Assembly (NCBI RefSeq): GCF_019090165.1
Contig: NZ_JAHRIB010000141.1
Coordinates: 451,227-515,226, forward strand
DNA length: 64,000 nt
From: Streptomyces sp. BV286
Lineage (GTDB): Bacteria; Actinomycetota; Actinomycetes; Streptomycetales; Streptomycetaceae
Direction: 5' to 3'
Below the pieces are notes generated by a model. The model made no database searches. It was not told the origin of the DNA and was given only the letters and a program-made list of their open reading frames with translations. The position numbers and the translations under genes were made by a program. Of this stretch, positions 32,954-41,517 are shown in pieces (the first letter of the stretch is position 1; every line of letters starts with the position of its first letter).

Positions 32954-33967
32954 ATGCTGCGGGTGCACTTCACCAGTGACGATCTTGCCCGGGTGCGTGT
33001 CGCGACGGGGCCCGACCCCTTGTGGGAGCTCACCAACAGCTTCCAGAGTCTCGCCGCCGGAGCCCGCGGTGTCCCCGGGCTCGCCGCATGGCGGCGCCAG
33101 GTGCGCGTGGGGCTGCCCCCGGCCTGCGCGCCGCTGACCGTGCTGCTGCCTCCGCGCGGCTACTCACCCGACTTCCTCACCCCCGATCTCCGCGGGGTCT
33201 CCGAATTCGAGAGTGCGCTCGACACCGTACTCGGCACCTCCCGCGACCGCCTGAGAACGGACCTGTCCACACTCGCCGCCGAACGGCCGAAGCCACTTCC
33301 CGCCGGGGTCCGCGCCTTGGCCGAGGGCAGGACCGGGGCGCTGCGCGGACTCGGTGCCGCCCTGCGTGCGTACCATCGGCACGCCCTCGTGCCCATGTGG
33401 GCGCACCTGCGGGCTCATGTGGAGGCGGACCTCGCGCTGCGGGCCCGGGCCATGATGGAGGGCGGCGCGGAGGGGCTGTTGTCGGGCTTCAAACCCGTAC
33501 TCCGCTGGCAGCCACCCGTGTTGGAGGCCGACTACCCGGTCGAGCGGGAGATCCGTCTCGGCGGTCGCGGGCTCCAGCTGCAGCCGACCTTCTTCTGCTT
33601 CCGCACCCCCGTCGCGCTCGCCGACAGCGATCTGACACCGACACTCGCCTACCCCCTGCAGCACGCGCTCGGCGAGCCTGCTCTCGCAGGTTCCCCCGAG
33701 TCGCTCGGCGCCCTGATCGGGCGGACCCGCGCCGCCATGCTGGAAGCCGTCGTGACCGGCCGCACCACGAGCGAGCTGGCCGAACGGTGCGGCATCTCAA
33801 GGCCCGCCGCCAGCCAGCACACCGCCGTCCTGCGCGAGGCCGGTCTGCTGTTGAGCGTGCGCCGCAGCAAGCTCGTGCTGCACACCATCACTCCGGCCGG
33901 GCTTGCGCTCCTGGAGAGCGCGCCGGGGCAGCGCCGCACTGACCGGTCTGATCGCCGCGACGCTTAA
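32954..33967 (+). CDS. DUF5937 + ArsR-like winged-helix regulator
   Basis: A 337-residue protein with the same layout as the one at 18316: a long N-terminal region (MLRVHFTSDDLARVRVATGPDPLWELTNSFQSL) typical of actinobacterial DUF5937 regulators, and a C-terminal winged helix (LGALIGRTRAAMLEAVVTGRTTSELAERCGISRPAASQHTAVLREAGLLLSVRRSKLVLHTITPAGLALL). No metal-binding Cys motif. ATG 32954 starts the protein. No adjacent transporter is co-directional, so the target is not clear. Confidence 0.88.
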   Translation: MLRVHFTSDDLARVRVATGPDPLWELTNSFQSLAAGARGVPGLAAWRRQVRVGLPPACAPLTVLLPPRGYSPDFLTPDLRGVSEFESALDTVLGTSRDRLRTDLSTLAAERPKPLPAGVRALAEGRTGALRGLGAALRAYHRHALVPMWAHLRAHVEADLALRARAMMEGGAEGLLSGFKPVLRWQPPVLEADYPVEREIRLGGRGLQLQPTFFCFRTPVALADSDLTPTLAYPLQHALGEPALAGSPESLGALIGRTRAAMLEAVVTGRTTSELAERCGISRPAASQHTAVLREAGLLLSVRRSKLVLHTITPAGLALLESAPGQRRTDRSDRRDA

Positions 33968-34063
33968 GCCACAACTTCACCGTGTGGCGGCCCGGCACCC
34001 GCGCTGACAGCCTGACGGGGCGTCACAGCGCGGGTCGGCACACCACGGGCCAGGGGGAAACCG

Positions 34064-35008
34064 TTGCGAGCAAGCACCATCAGCATTGCCACCGTCACAG
34101 CGGCCGCACTGGCCGGGGCCATCGCCGTCGGCACGACGATCGCGGGTCCGGCCGCCGACTCCGGCCGACCGGTGGCCGGATCCTCGTCCGCCGGCCCGGC
34201 ACGTGAACTGACCGACGTCGAACGAAGCCGTGTCGAGCAGGCCGAGCAGCGGCTCATCAGGCAGTGCATGGCAGAAGCGGGATTCCGCTACTGGGTTCTC
34301 ACGCCGCTCAGCCCGGAGGAACTGCGCGCCTTCGCGCACCCGTTCGTGCTCAACGACGTCTCCTGGGCGCGGGAACACGGGTACGGCGGACTGATCCAGC
34401 AGAAGTTCTTCACTCTCAAGAAGCGCGACCCCAACCTCGCCTACCGCAACCGCCTGTCCCGCGCGGAACGCACCCGGTACCTCACCGCCCTCAGCGGCGG
34501 CCCGGACACCCCGGTCCGCTCCGTACGCCTGCCGGCCGGGGGCTCCATCCGCAGCGCCGTGGGCGGCTGCGAGGACGCGGCCCGCAAGAAGCTGTACGGC
34601 GACCCCGGGACCTACTTCCACGCCAACAAGATCGCCACCAACCTCACAGCGCTGTACGTGCCGAAGCTCGTACGCGACAAGCGCTTCACCACCGCGCTCG
34701 GGGTCTGGTCCCACTGCATGCGCCGCGCCACCGGGCGTGCGTACGCCGACCCCGAAGCCGTACAGGCCGATCTGCCAAAGCGCACCGAAGGACTGAGCGG
34801 TGCAAAGAAGCAGGCCGCCGAGGTGGAACTGGCCGTGGCGGAGAGCACCTGTGCCCGGCAATCCGCACTGGCCAGGACGCTGGAGAAGCTGGACCGCGAG
34901 TACGGCGCCCCGGTGCGCGAGCGCTACTCCAAGGAGATCTCCACCAGCGCCCGGATGCAGTGGGCGGCCCTGGTGGCGGCCAACCGGAGCAGCTCTTCCT
35001 CGAACTGA
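34064..35008 (+). CDS. secreted hypothetical protein
   Basis: A 314-residue protein starting at TTG 34064 behind GGGGGAA. The N-terminus is a signal-peptide-like stretch (MRASTISIATVTAAALAGAIAVGTTIAG), followed by a Ser/Ala/Gly linker. The mature part is largely helical and charged (RELTDVERSRVEQAEQRLIRQCMAEAGF, LSRAERTRYLTAL), with Cys residues in RQCMAEAG, GGCEDAA, HCMRR and STCARQ that may form two disulfides. It resembles secreted actinobacterial proteins of unknown function. It precedes another secreted gene by 42 bases, so they may be co-transcribed. Confidence 0.8.
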   Translation: MRASTISIATVTAAALAGAIAVGTTIAGPAADSGRPVAGSSSAGPARELTDVERSRVEQAEQRLIRQCMAEAGFRYWVLTPLSPEELRAFAHPFVLNDVSWAREHGYGGLIQQKFFTLKKRDPNLAYRNRLSRAERTRYLTALSGGPDTPVRSVRLPAGGSIRSAVGGCEDAARKKLYGDPGTYFHANKIATNLTALYVPKLVRDKRFTTALGVWSHCMRRATGRAYADPEAVQADLPKRTEGLSGAKKQAAEVELAVAESTCARQSALARTLEKLDREYGAPVRERYSKEISTSARMQWAALVAANRSSSSSN

Positions 35009-35050
35009 CCGACTGTCCATCCGTATCAATTTCACGATCAAGGAGAAGCC

Positions 35051-35524
35051 ATGCGGAAGATTCGTGCTGCCCTGGCAGCGGTCGGACTGGCCGTCGCCCT
35101 TGGCACCGCACTCCCGGCCACGGCCCAGGCCGACTCGGCCGGTGCCCAGGGGCCCAACTGCGACGCCCAGTACAACGCTCACCGGGAGGACGGCAACATG
35201 CGCGCCTACCTCCTGACCGACTGCAGCAACCTGCTCGGCACGGCGTCGGGCAACGATGCCAACTGGGGTGACAACAGCGGGCCCTTCACCGCCGCGGACG
35301 ACAACTTCGCCTGGTCCGTGCTGAACACCGGTACGTACTCGGGCGGCGTCAACAACGTCCAGTTCTACGACCTCGCGAACTCGGGAGGCGGCACGGGCTG
35401 TCTGGCGCGCGGGGAGCTGTACGTCGACGACCTGAGGGACAACACCTTCAGCAACGGGGTGCGCGCCTCGAACGCCATCAGCTCCCACCGCTGGACGTCC
35501 GGCTGCTCAAACCGCTGGACCTGA
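35051..35524 (+). CDS. small secreted protein of unknown function
   Basis: A 157-residue protein with a Sec signal peptide (MRKIRAALAAVGLAVALGTALPATAQA, cleavage after AQA). The mature domain is beta-rich with three to four cysteines (NCDAQY, TDCSNLL, TGCLARGELYVDD, SGCSNRW), Asn/Gly-rich loops and aromatic residues, in the style of small secreted beta-sandwich proteins. ATG 35051 follows AAGGAG. A strong hairpin terminator follows. Function not recognised. Confidence 0.85.
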   Translation: MRKIRAALAAVGLAVALGTALPATAQADSAGAQGPNCDAQYNAHREDGNMRAYLLTDCSNLLGTASGNDANWGDNSGPFTAADDNFAWSVLNTGTYSGGVNNVQFYDLANSGGGTGCLARGELYVDDLRDNTFSNGVRASNAISSHRWTSGCSNRWT

Positions 35525-35533
35525 TCGCACCGG

Positions 35534-35579
35534 CACAAACCCCGGCCCGCCGCATGGATGTGCGGCGGACCGGGGTGTG
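35534..35579. terminator. hairpin terminator after the small secreted protein gene
   Basis: CCCCGG and CCGCCGCA pair with TGCGGCGG and CCGGGG with a four-base loop, giving a stem of about 14 pairs plus flanking CACA/TGTG pairing. It lies between the convergent secreted protein and VOC genes. Confidence 0.75.
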
Positions 35580-35619
35580 CCACCGCCGAAGCGGCGTCAC
35601 CGCGTGACTCCGTCGGCAC

Positions 35620-36411
35620 TCAGGATTCGGACACGCCGTCGGAGGCCGCCGGCTCCTGCGTCAGCCATTTCTCGAGGTGTTCGGCGTTGCGCAGTTCGCT
35701 CTCCACTCGCTGACGTTCCGCCGCGGTGAGCTGGATCAGCGACAACTCCCGGGTCCGCACCTCGATCTCGTCCTGCTCGTCCAGGGCGGTCGCGAGCTCG
35801 ATGAGTGTCGCGAGCGCCAGCGCCCGGTCGACGGGCTGAGCCTTCGGCCCGTGCCTGCGCAGCGCCGATCTGATCGCCCGGAAAGCGGCACGGTCGTCGT
35901 TCTTGAACTCGCGGAAGATACGGGCGTTGTCGAGAGCCTTCTCCAGGCCGTGCAGCTTCTTGGAGCCGCCGTACTCCAGCTCCGCCGGCTCGTCCCGCTG
36001 GATGAAGATCAGTGAATTGCCGGACGGGTCGATGAGGGTGAACCGGGTCTGCCCGGGGCGGAAACGCGTGATGCGTGGGCACCCGGCCGCCAGCACCTTG
36101 CCGTAGGCGGCCCGCATGGCCTGGGTGAACGCGGCGTGGTACGGAGCGACCGTGTCGACCATGACCAGACAGCCCCCGCCGTCGTCCCGGCTCGGGTCGT
36201 ATCCCCGGGGCGGTTTGCCGAAATGCACCTCGAAACCGCTCCAGCGCAGAGCGAGGTAGAGGTACGGCTTGGTCTGCTGGTACGTCACCTCGAAACCGAG
36301 AGCCTGGTAGAACTCCAGCGTCCCCTCCACCGTCGAGCACGGCAGCAGGGGCACTGTCGTCTCATTCGCGTACGTCGTCTCCGTCAAGGTTTCCGGCAAC
36401 AGCTCTCCCAC
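35620..36411 (-). CDS. VOC family (glyoxalase/bleomycin-resistance) protein with C-terminal helical extension
   Basis: A 263-residue protein. Residues about 20-135 are a VOC domain: VPLLPCSTVEGTLEFYQALGFEVTYQQTKPYLYLALRWSGFEVHFG and TRFTLIDPSGNSLIFIQRDEP. After it comes an unusual helical region of about 125 residues (KKLHGLEKALDNARIFREFKNDDRAAFRAIRSALRRH) that is not VOC. The start is uncertain: GTG 36411 (behind GGGAG) lies after the best promoter, whereas GTG 36486 would sit inside it; TTG 36387 is also possible. The substrate is unknown. Confidence 0.82.
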   Translation of the reverse strand: MGELLPETLTETTYANETTVPLLPCSTVEGTLEFYQALGFEVTYQQTKPYLYLALRWSGFEVHFGKPPRGYDPSRDDGGGCLVMVDTVAPYHAAFTQAMRAAYGKVLAAGCPRITRFRPGQTRFTLIDPSGNSLIFIQRDEPAELEYGGSKKLHGLEKALDNARIFREFKNDDRAAFRAIRSALRRHGPKAQPVDRALALATLIELATALDEQDEIEVRTRELSLIQLTAAERQRVESELRNAEHLEKWLTQEPAASDGVSES

Positions 36412-36469
36412 TGTTTTGAGGCTCCCGTGTGCCCGGTCCGCCTGCGCGTAGCGGTGCGATCGGACCTCG

Positions 36470-36499
36470 ACCGTATGCCCCCGCACCCATGCTAGTCAA
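36470..36499 (-). promoter_or_regulatory. candidate promoter of the VOC gene
   Basis: On the minus strand, TTGACT (36499-36494), 18 bases, TACGGT (36475-36470) resembles a sigma-70 promoter. Transcription would begin near 36463, which supports a downstream translation start such as GTG 36411. Confidence 0.4.
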
Positions 36500-36546
36500 A
36501 GTTTTCTAGTGATGGGGGGCGACCCAGGGCAGGGCGGGCGGCGGGG

Positions 36547-37491
36547 TCAGTGGCGTGCGAACTGGACGCGCGTGGGCTGCACGGCTTCCGCCCGCAGCGC
36601 GATCCCGCTGACGGTGAGTTGCTCTCCGTAGATGTCGGTGAGCCTGATCGTGCCGCCACAGCCACCGCCGTCGGCAGCGAGGAAGTAGTTGTAGTCGGTG
36701 CGCGTCAACTGGCGCCAGCCGCTGCCGGTGCGGACCTCCAGGCGCGCGAGCGGATTGCGGTGGCCGATCGCCTGAATGGCACACCAGTAGGGGCTGGACC
36801 CGGTCTTGTAGCGGATCGAGATCGTGTCGGACGTGCTGGGGCTCAACAGGCTCCAGGTGATCGCGATCCGGCCGGTCGAGGGAGCGGCCAGTTTCGCGAA
36901 GGCCTGTTCGCTGAGGTCGAGTTGTCCGGGTGCGCAGGGCGACGGGCATTCGTTGGTGATCCGGACCGTGACGGAGGCGCCGTTGGCGGCGCGGACGAGC
37001 ACGTGGGCGCCGCAGGCCTTGGACGTCTGGTAGTCGGTGGTGTTCATGGCCGCGATCATGAGGTCGTCGCTCGGGCCGTACGAGCAGGCGCCGTCGCCGG
37101 TCCCGGCGTCGTAGAGGGTGGCGACCCCTTGGTAGGTGACGTTCGGTCGTATCCGTCCGGCCAGGGACGTCGTGGCGGGAGTCGTCCGCGGGGAACTGGT
37201 GGCCGAAGCCCGCGCCTTCGGCTTGGCCGAGCCGGCCGTGGCGCTCGGAGAGGACGCGGACGGGGAGGCCTTGGACGGCTTCTTCTTCGGGGGTGTCGGC
37301 GGGAGGCTCTTCTGGGAGCCGGCGACGGGGGTGGCCGTGGTGCGCTTGGTCTCGGCCTTGCTGTCGGGCTGCAGTGCCATGGCCACGCCCACGAGAAGCG
37401 CCGTGGCCGCCAGCGCCGCGGCGCCGCCCATCATCAGCCTGCGTCTGCGCTTGTGACGCCGGGCTGCCTGCCTTGTTTCGTGCATGGTCAT
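36547..37491 (-). CDS. secreted expansin-like (EXLX1) cellulose-binding protein
   Basis: A 314-residue protein with an N-terminal arginine-rich stretch and membrane anchor/signal (MMGGAAALAATALLVGVAMAL), then a low-complexity Pro/Ser/Lys/Ala linker (residues about 50-115). The C-terminal ~200 residues show expansin family landmarks: GVATLYDAGTGDGACSYGPSDDLMIAAMNTTDYQTSKACGAHVLV (double-psi barrel D1) and ITNECPSPCAPGQLDLSEQAFAKLA, then a carbohydrate-binding D2 (WCAIQAIGHRNPLARLEVRTGSGWRQLTRTDYNYF). It should loosen cellulose or peptidoglycan non-hydrolytically. ATG 37491 is the best start; no strong ribosome-binding site. Confidence 0.88.
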   Translation of the reverse strand: MTMHETRQAARRHKRRRRLMMGGAAALAATALLVGVAMALQPDSKAETKRTTATPVAGSQKSLPPTPPKKKPSKASPSASSPSATAGSAKPKARASATSSPRTTPATTSLAGRIRPNVTYQGVATLYDAGTGDGACSYGPSDDLMIAAMNTTDYQTSKACGAHVLVRAANGASVTVRITNECPSPCAPGQLDLSEQAFAKLAAPSTGRIAITWSLLSPSTSDTISIRYKTGSSPYWCAIQAIGHRNPLARLEVRTGSGWRQLTRTDYNYFLAADGGGCGGTIRLTDIYGEQLTVSGIALRAEAVQPTRVQFARH

Positions 37492-37927
37492 CCGTTCGGA
37501 AGAGCGTGTCGGTGTGGCGCTGCTCAGTGGTCGCCGGAGACGAGAAGGTTGCCGCCGATCTTCAGCAGAGTCGAGCGACCTGGTCGAGGCTCTGGTTTTC
37601 CAGGGCCACTGTCCTCGGTGTCGTCGGCGGGAACAAGGTGGTTCGTGCGGTTCGTGTGCTTCGTGGTACTGCTGGAAGGCCGTAGCCGGCCGGCTGGGGC
37701 GGGCAGGCGGCGGAGGTGACGCCTGGCGGTGCGTCACGGACGGCAGTCGAAGCATCCGCGGGGTGGGTACGGCCGAGAGCGCGGCCGACGCGGGAGCCGG
37801 TGCAACGGATCGAGCTTTTTTGTCGGCACGGACGTAACCTTCCGGCCAGGAGGTCGATACGTCCGGGCAGCCGGTGAACAGTCCGGGCGCCGGCCCCTTT
37901 GTCCTTGCCTTCGGAGGCGGGTTGTCG
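37492..37927. other. 436-base gap between expansin and P-loop kinase genes
   Basis: No conserved-looking gene is evident. It holds a threefold 9-bp tandem repeat (37641-37667) and, at its right end, the GGAGG site of the kinase. Other open frames here have no family signature. Confidence 0.6.
37641..37667 (+). repeat. three copies of a 9-bp repeat, core TTCGTG
   Basis: GTTCGTGCG, GTTCGTGTG and CTTCGTGGT are direct, contiguous and share TTCGTG. They lie in non-coding DNA. Period-9 tandem repeats recur in this window (60514-60567). Confidence 0.7.
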
Positions 37928-38578
37928 ATGCGGTTGCATCCGGGTGAGCCCGAGGCGGTCGGCTGGCGGGTGGTGACCGTCCTCGACGCTGTCCGACAGC
38001 TGTGCGCTGTCTCCCCCGACGTCAGCGGACGTCCGCGAGTGATCGCGATCGACGGGCGGGGTGGAGCCGGAAAGACGACCCTTGCCGAGCGGCTGGGCAA
38101 GGTGGTGCCCCACTCGGCCATCGTGCACACCGATGACATCGCCTGGAACCATGCCTGCTTCGACTGGGGTGCCGCGCTCGCCGAGAACGTTCTGCAGCCC
38201 CTGCACCGGGGCGAGGCGGTGGACTTCCGCCCCGATGCCTGGATCGCCCATGACCGGCCCGGATCGATCACCGTCCCTGCCGGCGCCGACATCGTCTGGA
38301 TCGAGGGCACCGGCGTCATCCGTGAAGAACTGGCCCCGTGGTGGGACGCCTCGGTGTGGATTCAGGGTGATCTCACCGAGCAGGAGCGCCTGTTGACGGC
38401 ACGCGACGGTGACAGTTCCGAGCAGCGGGAGCACGTGGCGAACTGGCTGCTGGAGGAACTGCCGTTCATGCTGCGAGAACAGCCGTGGGCCCGAGCCGAC
38501 ATGATCGTGGCCGGCCCTCCGCGGATCGACCACGACCCGGACTCCGAGGTGGTCGTGGCTCCGCCGGTCAGGCCCTGA
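37928..38578 (+). CDS. P-loop nucleoside/uridine kinase-like protein
   Basis: A 216-residue cytoplasmic NTPase. Walker A is GRGGAGKTT inside VIAIDGRGGAGKTTLAERLGKVV. The acidic segment IVHTDDIAWNHACFDW and DIVWIEGTGVIREEL are typical of actinobacterial uridine-kinase-like proteins; the conserved Trp/Asp cluster probably binds substrate. ATG 37928 follows GGAGG. No neighbour fixes a pathway. It likely phosphorylates a nucleoside or another small hydroxyl compound. Confidence 0.85.
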   Translation: MRLHPGEPEAVGWRVVTVLDAVRQLCAVSPDVSGRPRVIAIDGRGGAGKTTLAERLGKVVPHSAIVHTDDIAWNHACFDWGAALAENVLQPLHRGEAVDFRPDAWIAHDRPGSITVPAGADIVWIEGTGVIREELAPWWDASVWIQGDLTEQERLLTARDGDSSEQREHVANWLLEELPFMLREQPWARADMIVAGPPRIDHDPDSEVVVAPPVRP

Positions 38579-38825
38579 CAGCGCGACCGTCAGGTCTGTC
38601 CCGACCGCGTTGAAGAGCCTCCGCAAAGAACGCGAACCGGCCCCGGGAGCGCGGTTGTTGTCGTGACCGGGCCTCGGCATGATGGATGCCGTACGCCGAT
38701 GCTCACCCCCGCTCACCGCTTCTGCGAGGGAGCCCGGCCGGAATCCATGTCGCGATATGACGTTAGTCTTCTACTCGCGCCGCTGCCCATGGCACGGAGA
38801 CGTTCGAGAGGACCGGGACGGAAGC

Positions 38826-39488
38826 ATGTCGGGAGAGATGTCGCCCACCGGGAAGCGCACCGGCCCCGGCTCGGCCCCCGAGCTGCGAGCCTCGCACGCC
38901 GACCGGGACCGGGTGGTGGATGTGCTGCGTATCGCGGCGGGGGACGGCCTGCTCGACGCGGACGAGCTGGACGAGCGCCTGGAAATTGCCCTGTCGGCGC
39001 GAACCCTGAGTGAACTGGCCCCGCTCACCGCTGACCTGCCGTCCGTATCGGCTGCGGCCGGCGTGGCCGGAGCAGAGGTCAAGGACGTCGTGCGGATCGA
39101 ACAGATCCACAGCGGCGCGATCGAGCGCGTGGGGCGCTGGGTGGTACCGCGGAGGCTGGAGCTCGCGGTGACGTTCTGCGCGGTGACGCTGGACTTCACC
39201 GACGCAGTGATCACGCACGACACGTTGCGGATCGACGTGGGCATGACGGGAAAGACCCTGACGCTGATCACAAGGCCGGGAGTCGTGATCGACACCGATG
39301 GACTGCAGCTGACGCACTGCGGGATCAAGCACCGTCAAGGTCCGACGCATCCTGAAACGCCGGTCGCTCTGCGAGTGGAACTGGTAGGTCGGAAGCTGCA
39401 CGGCCGAGTGGTGGTACGGCCCCCGCGCCGGACGTTCGGACAGTGGCTGCGGCGCACCGGCCCCACATCCCGCTCGGCAGGCGCCTGA
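38826..39488 (+). CDS. DUF1707 domain protein
   Basis: A 220-residue protein. Residues about 20-75 form the DUF1707 (SHOCT-like) domain: ELRASHADRDRVVDVLRIAAGDGLLDADELDERLEIALSARTLSELAPLTADL. Residues about 100-200 are beta-rich (VVPRRLELAVTFCAVTLDFTDAVITHDTLRIDVGMTGKTLTLITRPGVVID), resembling the LiaF-type C-terminal domain. There is no membrane segment. DUF1707 proteins are common in actinobacteria and often regulatory, but no defined function is known. ATG 38826 follows GGACGGAAG. Confidence 0.88.
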   Translation: MSGEMSPTGKRTGPGSAPELRASHADRDRVVDVLRIAAGDGLLDADELDERLEIALSARTLSELAPLTADLPSVSAAAGVAGAEVKDVVRIEQIHSGAIERVGRWVVPRRLELAVTFCAVTLDFTDAVITHDTLRIDVGMTGKTLTLITRPGVVIDTDGLQLTHCGIKHRQGPTHPETPVALRVELVGRKLHGRVVVRPPRRTFGQWLRRTGPTSRSAGA

Positions 39489-39605
39489 CCACGCGACGCG
39501 GCCCGCCCCGGCTCCATCTCGAACTCGCCGGACGGGCGGACCGGCCACTCCGCGGTCGCTGACGCGACCTGCCTGCGGCGAGCCGACCCACGCCCGTCCC
39601 GAGGG

Positions 39606-40529
39606 TCAGGTCGTCTCCCGGCGGGTCTGCCTCACCTCGCGGTCAAGAGCCCAGGCGTCGGCGACCGGCCCGAGATGGCCGAGCTTGTCGGGGTTGATCA
39701 CCGAGCGGATCGTCCGGATCTGCCCGTCGAGCACGTCGAGAGCCAGGATGTGCAGCACCTTGTCGTCCCGGTCACGGAACACCGCTCCGGGCTGGCCGTT
39801 GATCTCCCGCGGCTCGAAGGTCACGTCGGCCTGGGCCATCCTGGGGAAGACGGAGGCGAGCAGCCGCGCCACGTTCTCGGCCCCGACGACGGCCCTGGCC
39901 AACTGCGGGGCCTTGCCGCCGCCGTCTCCGGCCATCGACACGTCGGCGGCCAACAGCTCCCGCAGGCCGACGACATCGCCTTCGCGGAGAGCGTCGAAGA
40001 AGCGCGTCGCCAGCTCCTTCCGTTCCTCACGGTCCGCCTCGAACCGTGGCCGTCCGGCCTGCATGTGCCGCCGCGCCCGTACCAGCAGCTGCCGGCACGC
40101 CGCCTCCGACCGGCCCACCGCCGCGGCGACCTCGTCGAAGCCGAAGCCGAACACCTCCCGCAGCACGAACACCGACCGCTCCAGCGGGCTGAGCCGCTCC
40201 AGGAGCAACAGAGCCGCCATCGACACCGAGTCGGCCAGTTCCGCCGCACGTGCCGGATCCTGATAGGGGTCGGTGAGCAGCGGCTCGGGGAACCACGGCC
40301 CGACGTACTGCTCCCGCCTCACCCGTGCCGAGCGCAGTACGTCGATCGAGATCCGAGTGACCGTGGTCGACAGGTAGGCCTTGACGGATGTCGGGCGGGT
40401 CGCCGAGCCGTCGAAGCGCAACCAGGTCTCCTGCACCGCGTCCTCGGCCTCCGTCACGCTGCCCAGAATGCGGTAGGCGACCGAGAACAGCAGCGGTCGT
40501 AGCTCCTCGAACTCCTCGACCTTGCTCAC
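39606..40529 (-). CDS. ECF41 sigma factor with SnoaL-like C-terminal domain (SigJ-type)
   Basis: A 307-residue sigma factor. Region 2 (LRPLLFSVAYRILGSVTEAEDAVQETWLRFDG) and region 4 (LLLLERLSPLERSVFVLREVFGFGFDEVAAAVGRSEAACRQLLVRARRH) are intact. The fused C-terminal SnoaL-like domain carries the ECF41 markers WFPEPLL (normally WLPEPL), DGGGK and NPDKL, which regulate activity in place of an anti-sigma. GTG 40529 follows GGGGGGAG. Adjacent is its usual partner, a carboxymuconolactone decarboxylase, with a matching promoter at 41199-41225. Confidence 0.95.
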   Translation of the reverse strand: MSKVEEFEELRPLLFSVAYRILGSVTEAEDAVQETWLRFDGSATRPTSVKAYLSTTVTRISIDVLRSARVRREQYVGPWFPEPLLTDPYQDPARAAELADSVSMAALLLLERLSPLERSVFVLREVFGFGFDEVAAAVGRSEAACRQLLVRARRHMQAGRPRFEADREERKELATRFFDALREGDVVGLRELLAADVSMAGDGGGKAPQLARAVVGAENVARLLASVFPRMAQADVTFEPREINGQPGAVFRDRDDKVLHILALDVLDGQIRTIRSVINPDKLGHLGPVADAWALDREVRQTRRETT

Positions 40530-40625
40530 GCCGACTCCCCCCTGTGGTTTCCCGTCCGGCGGTACGCGTCGGTGCGGGCATCGTCTTTTGTGGTGATCAT
40601 CCGGTCCGTCGGCCGCGCAGAACAA

Positions 40626-40658
40626 GGCCACAGGGCCCGGGGCCCGACAACGGTGGCC
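40626..40658. terminator. short hairpin between decarboxylase and sigma genes
   Basis: GGCCAC (40626-40631) and GTGGCC (40653-40658) pair, with a GC-rich internal hairpin between. On the minus strand it lies downstream of the decarboxylase and upstream of the sigma gene, so it may be a terminator or attenuator. Confidence 0.35.
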
Positions 40659-40685
40659 GGGCTCACGCCGGTTGGGGGCGGCCCC

Positions 40686-41159
40686 TCAGTGGAACTGTCC
40701 GGTCTCGTAGGCGCCGGCCGGCTGTCGGGTGATGATGTTCAGCCGGTTCGCCGTGTTCATGAAGGCCACGAGGATCACCAGGGCGGTGAGTTGCTCCTCG
40801 TCGTAGTGCTCGGTGGCACGCGCCCAGACCTCGTCGCTGACCCCGCCGGCCGCGTCCGCGACCCGGGTCCCCTGCTCGGCCACCTCCAGCGCGACGCGTT
40901 CGGCCTCGGTGTAGACCGTGGCCTCCCGCCAAGCCGCCACCAGGTTCAGCCGCACGGAGGTCTCCCCGGCAGCGGCGGCGTCCTTGGTGTGCATGTCGAT
41001 GCACGCGGCGCAGCCGTTGATCTGGCTCACGCGCAGCGCCACCAGCTCCTGCGTCGCGGCCGGCAAAGGGGATTCCTTGATCGCCTTGCCCGCCGCCATG
41101 AAGTGCTTGAAGGCCTTGCTGGGGTTCGGGCCGGCGAAGTAGTTCAGTCGCGCGTCCAT
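40686..41159 (-). CDS. carboxymuconolactone decarboxylase/AhpD-like protein, ECF41 target
   Basis: A 157-residue protein. NGCAACIDMHTKDAAAAGE is the CxxC-x-x-x-H motif of AhpD-like peroxidatic or CMD proteins, and KAFKHFMAAGKAIKES and LNIITRQPAGAYETGQFH are also typical. ECF41 sigma factors almost always control one such gene. ATG 41159 follows GAGGAG. Upstream is a perfect ECF41 promoter, so expression should depend on the sigma encoded at 39606. It may reduce a peroxide or act on a quinone. Confidence 0.93.
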   Translation of the reverse strand: MDARLNYFAGPNPSKAFKHFMAAGKAIKESPLPAATQELVALRVSQINGCAACIDMHTKDAAAAGETSVRLNLVAAWREATVYTEAERVALEVAEQGTRVADAAGGVSDEVWARATEHYDEEQLTALVILVAFMNTANRLNIITRQPAGAYETGQFH

Positions 41160-41198
41160 CGTGTGCTCCTCGGTGGTCGTCGGTGGCTACACCTCTGA

Positions 41199-41225
41199 GA
41201 CGAGGTGACCCGGCCGCCTGTGACA
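41199..41225 (-). promoter_or_regulatory. ECF41-type promoter of the decarboxylase gene
   Basis: On the minus strand, TGTCACA (41225-41219), 16 bases, CGTC (41202-41199) matches the published ECF41 consensus TGTCACA-N16-CGTC exactly. It lies about 40 bases upstream of the decarboxylase start. Confidence 0.88.
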
Positions 41226-41517
41226 CGAGGGCATGTGACGCACGTCTCCCCGCAGAACGGGCCGTCCCCAGACCCACGGACGAGACGGCTTCCCGGTTAC
41301 AAAGGCGCGGGCGGTCGTCGCGCCAGGAGCGTCTGATGACCCGTTACGCCTCGCAGCTTTCAACCGCGGGAAGTGGGCCAGAATTGGGATGCCAGAACAC
41401 GCAGGCCGTTCGAGGTCATTCCGGGGTCATCCCATTCGGGCGGTCCGGGGCGGCGATTGCGAGTTCTGGCCATTCGGCGGAGGTGAGGGCGCGCGTGGTC
41501 GAAGAACAGGAACCCGT
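41226..41517. other. 292-base gap without a convincing gene
   Basis: No family-like or well-started frame was found. It separates the divergently controlled decarboxylase from the small membrane protein gene, whose end is at 41518. No clear terminator was found. Confidence 0.5.
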
